This document shows, one piece after another, positions 5,138 to 5,266 of a DNA stretch of 5,266 nucleotides; position 1 is the first letter of the stretch, and each line of letters opens with the position of its first letter. The translations under genes were made by a program, and so were the position numbers. The stretch covers positions 1 to 5,266 of the forward strand of contig JAADGZ010000122.1 of the NCBI GenBank assembly GCA_013152045.1, read 5' to 3'. The notes beneath the pieces are model-generated. The model ran no database searches. It was not told where the DNA came from and saw only the letters and a program-made list of their open reading frames with translations. The DNA is from Gammaproteobacteria bacterium. GTDB lineage: Bacteria > Pseudomonadota > Gammaproteobacteria > UBA6429 > Thiohalophilaceae.

Positions 5138-5266
5138 ATGCAAACCCATCCAGAACTGCTGCTACCTGCCGGCACCCTGAAAAATATGCGCTATGCCTTT
5201 GCCTATGGTGCCGATGCTATTTATGCGGGCCAACCCCGCTATAGCCTGCGCGTACGCAATAATGAT
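5138..5266 (+). CDS. trhP: tRNA hydroxylation protein TrhP (YegQ, U32 family), first 43 codons, runs off the right edge
   Basis: The 43 visible residues carry PELLLPAGTLKNMRYAFAYG followed by ADAIYAGQPRYSLRVRNND, essentially the N-terminus of E. coli YegQ/TrhP. TrhP belongs to the U32 'peptidase' family and is needed, with prephenate, for 5-hydroxylation of uridine 34 in several tRNAs, the first step to cmo5U/mcmo5U wobble bases. The full protein is about 450 residues; the catalytic and cluster-binding parts lie beyond the window. The ATG is the only start in frame with this conserved beginning and no start codon is seen in frame just upstream. It has no recognisable Shine-Dalgarno (GACCATCCAGCT precedes it), so initiation may be weak or rely on an unstructured AU-rich leader. 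U32 relatives such as RlhA share the opening motif, but GQPRYSLRVRNN points to TrhP. Confidence 0.92.
   Translation, partial: MQTHPELLLPAGTLKNMRYAFAYGADAIYAGQPRYSLRVRNND

Overview
The window reads as ordinary chromosome of a gammaproteobacterium with roughly balanced GC. The main reasons are an Rsd/AlgQ-family anti-sigma factor, a Slt70-type lytic transglycosylase, and a TrhP (YegQ) start almost identical to the enterobacterial form. I see no tRNA, rRNA, CRISPR array, transposase, phage gene or attachment site. The genus cannot be settled from this sequence.

Layout, left to right. Positions 1-726 (minus) hold the first 242 codons of ilvD, dihydroxy-acid dehydratase of branched-chain amino acid synthesis. 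A divergent intergenic region (727-1038) carries promoter candidates for both sides, several short dyads and a possible 13-codon leader ORF whose stop overlaps the next start. Positions 1039-3075 (+) encode the complete periplasmic lytic transglycosylase Slt. Positions 3076-3502 hold a GC-rich hairpin just after slt, a perfect TGTGA-N6-TCACA palindrome, and an unlisted 45-codon gene for a one-helix membrane protein. A 48-codon acidic protein gene (3503-3649, +) follows and converges on rsd (3676-4125, minus). The rsd promoter region contains a perfect 9+5+9 inverted repeat. Upstream of rsd on the same strand lies a SprT/YgjP-like zinc metallopeptidase (4243-4986, minus). After a divergent 151-bp gap, trhP starts at 5138 (+) and runs off the window.

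How the genes work together: the recognised genes serve unrelated housekeeping jobs (Ile/Val/Leu synthesis, cell-wall turnover, stationary-phase sigma-70 control, a probable protease, tRNA wobble-base modification), and each appears to have its own promoter. The window does not show a multi-gene system. The least explained part is 3100-3650: two tiny genes with good ribosome binding sites and their own promoters, one behind a CRP-like site and one facing rsd. The slt leader ORF and the rsd dyad are the other items worth testing. I found no convincing evidence of an exotic new system.
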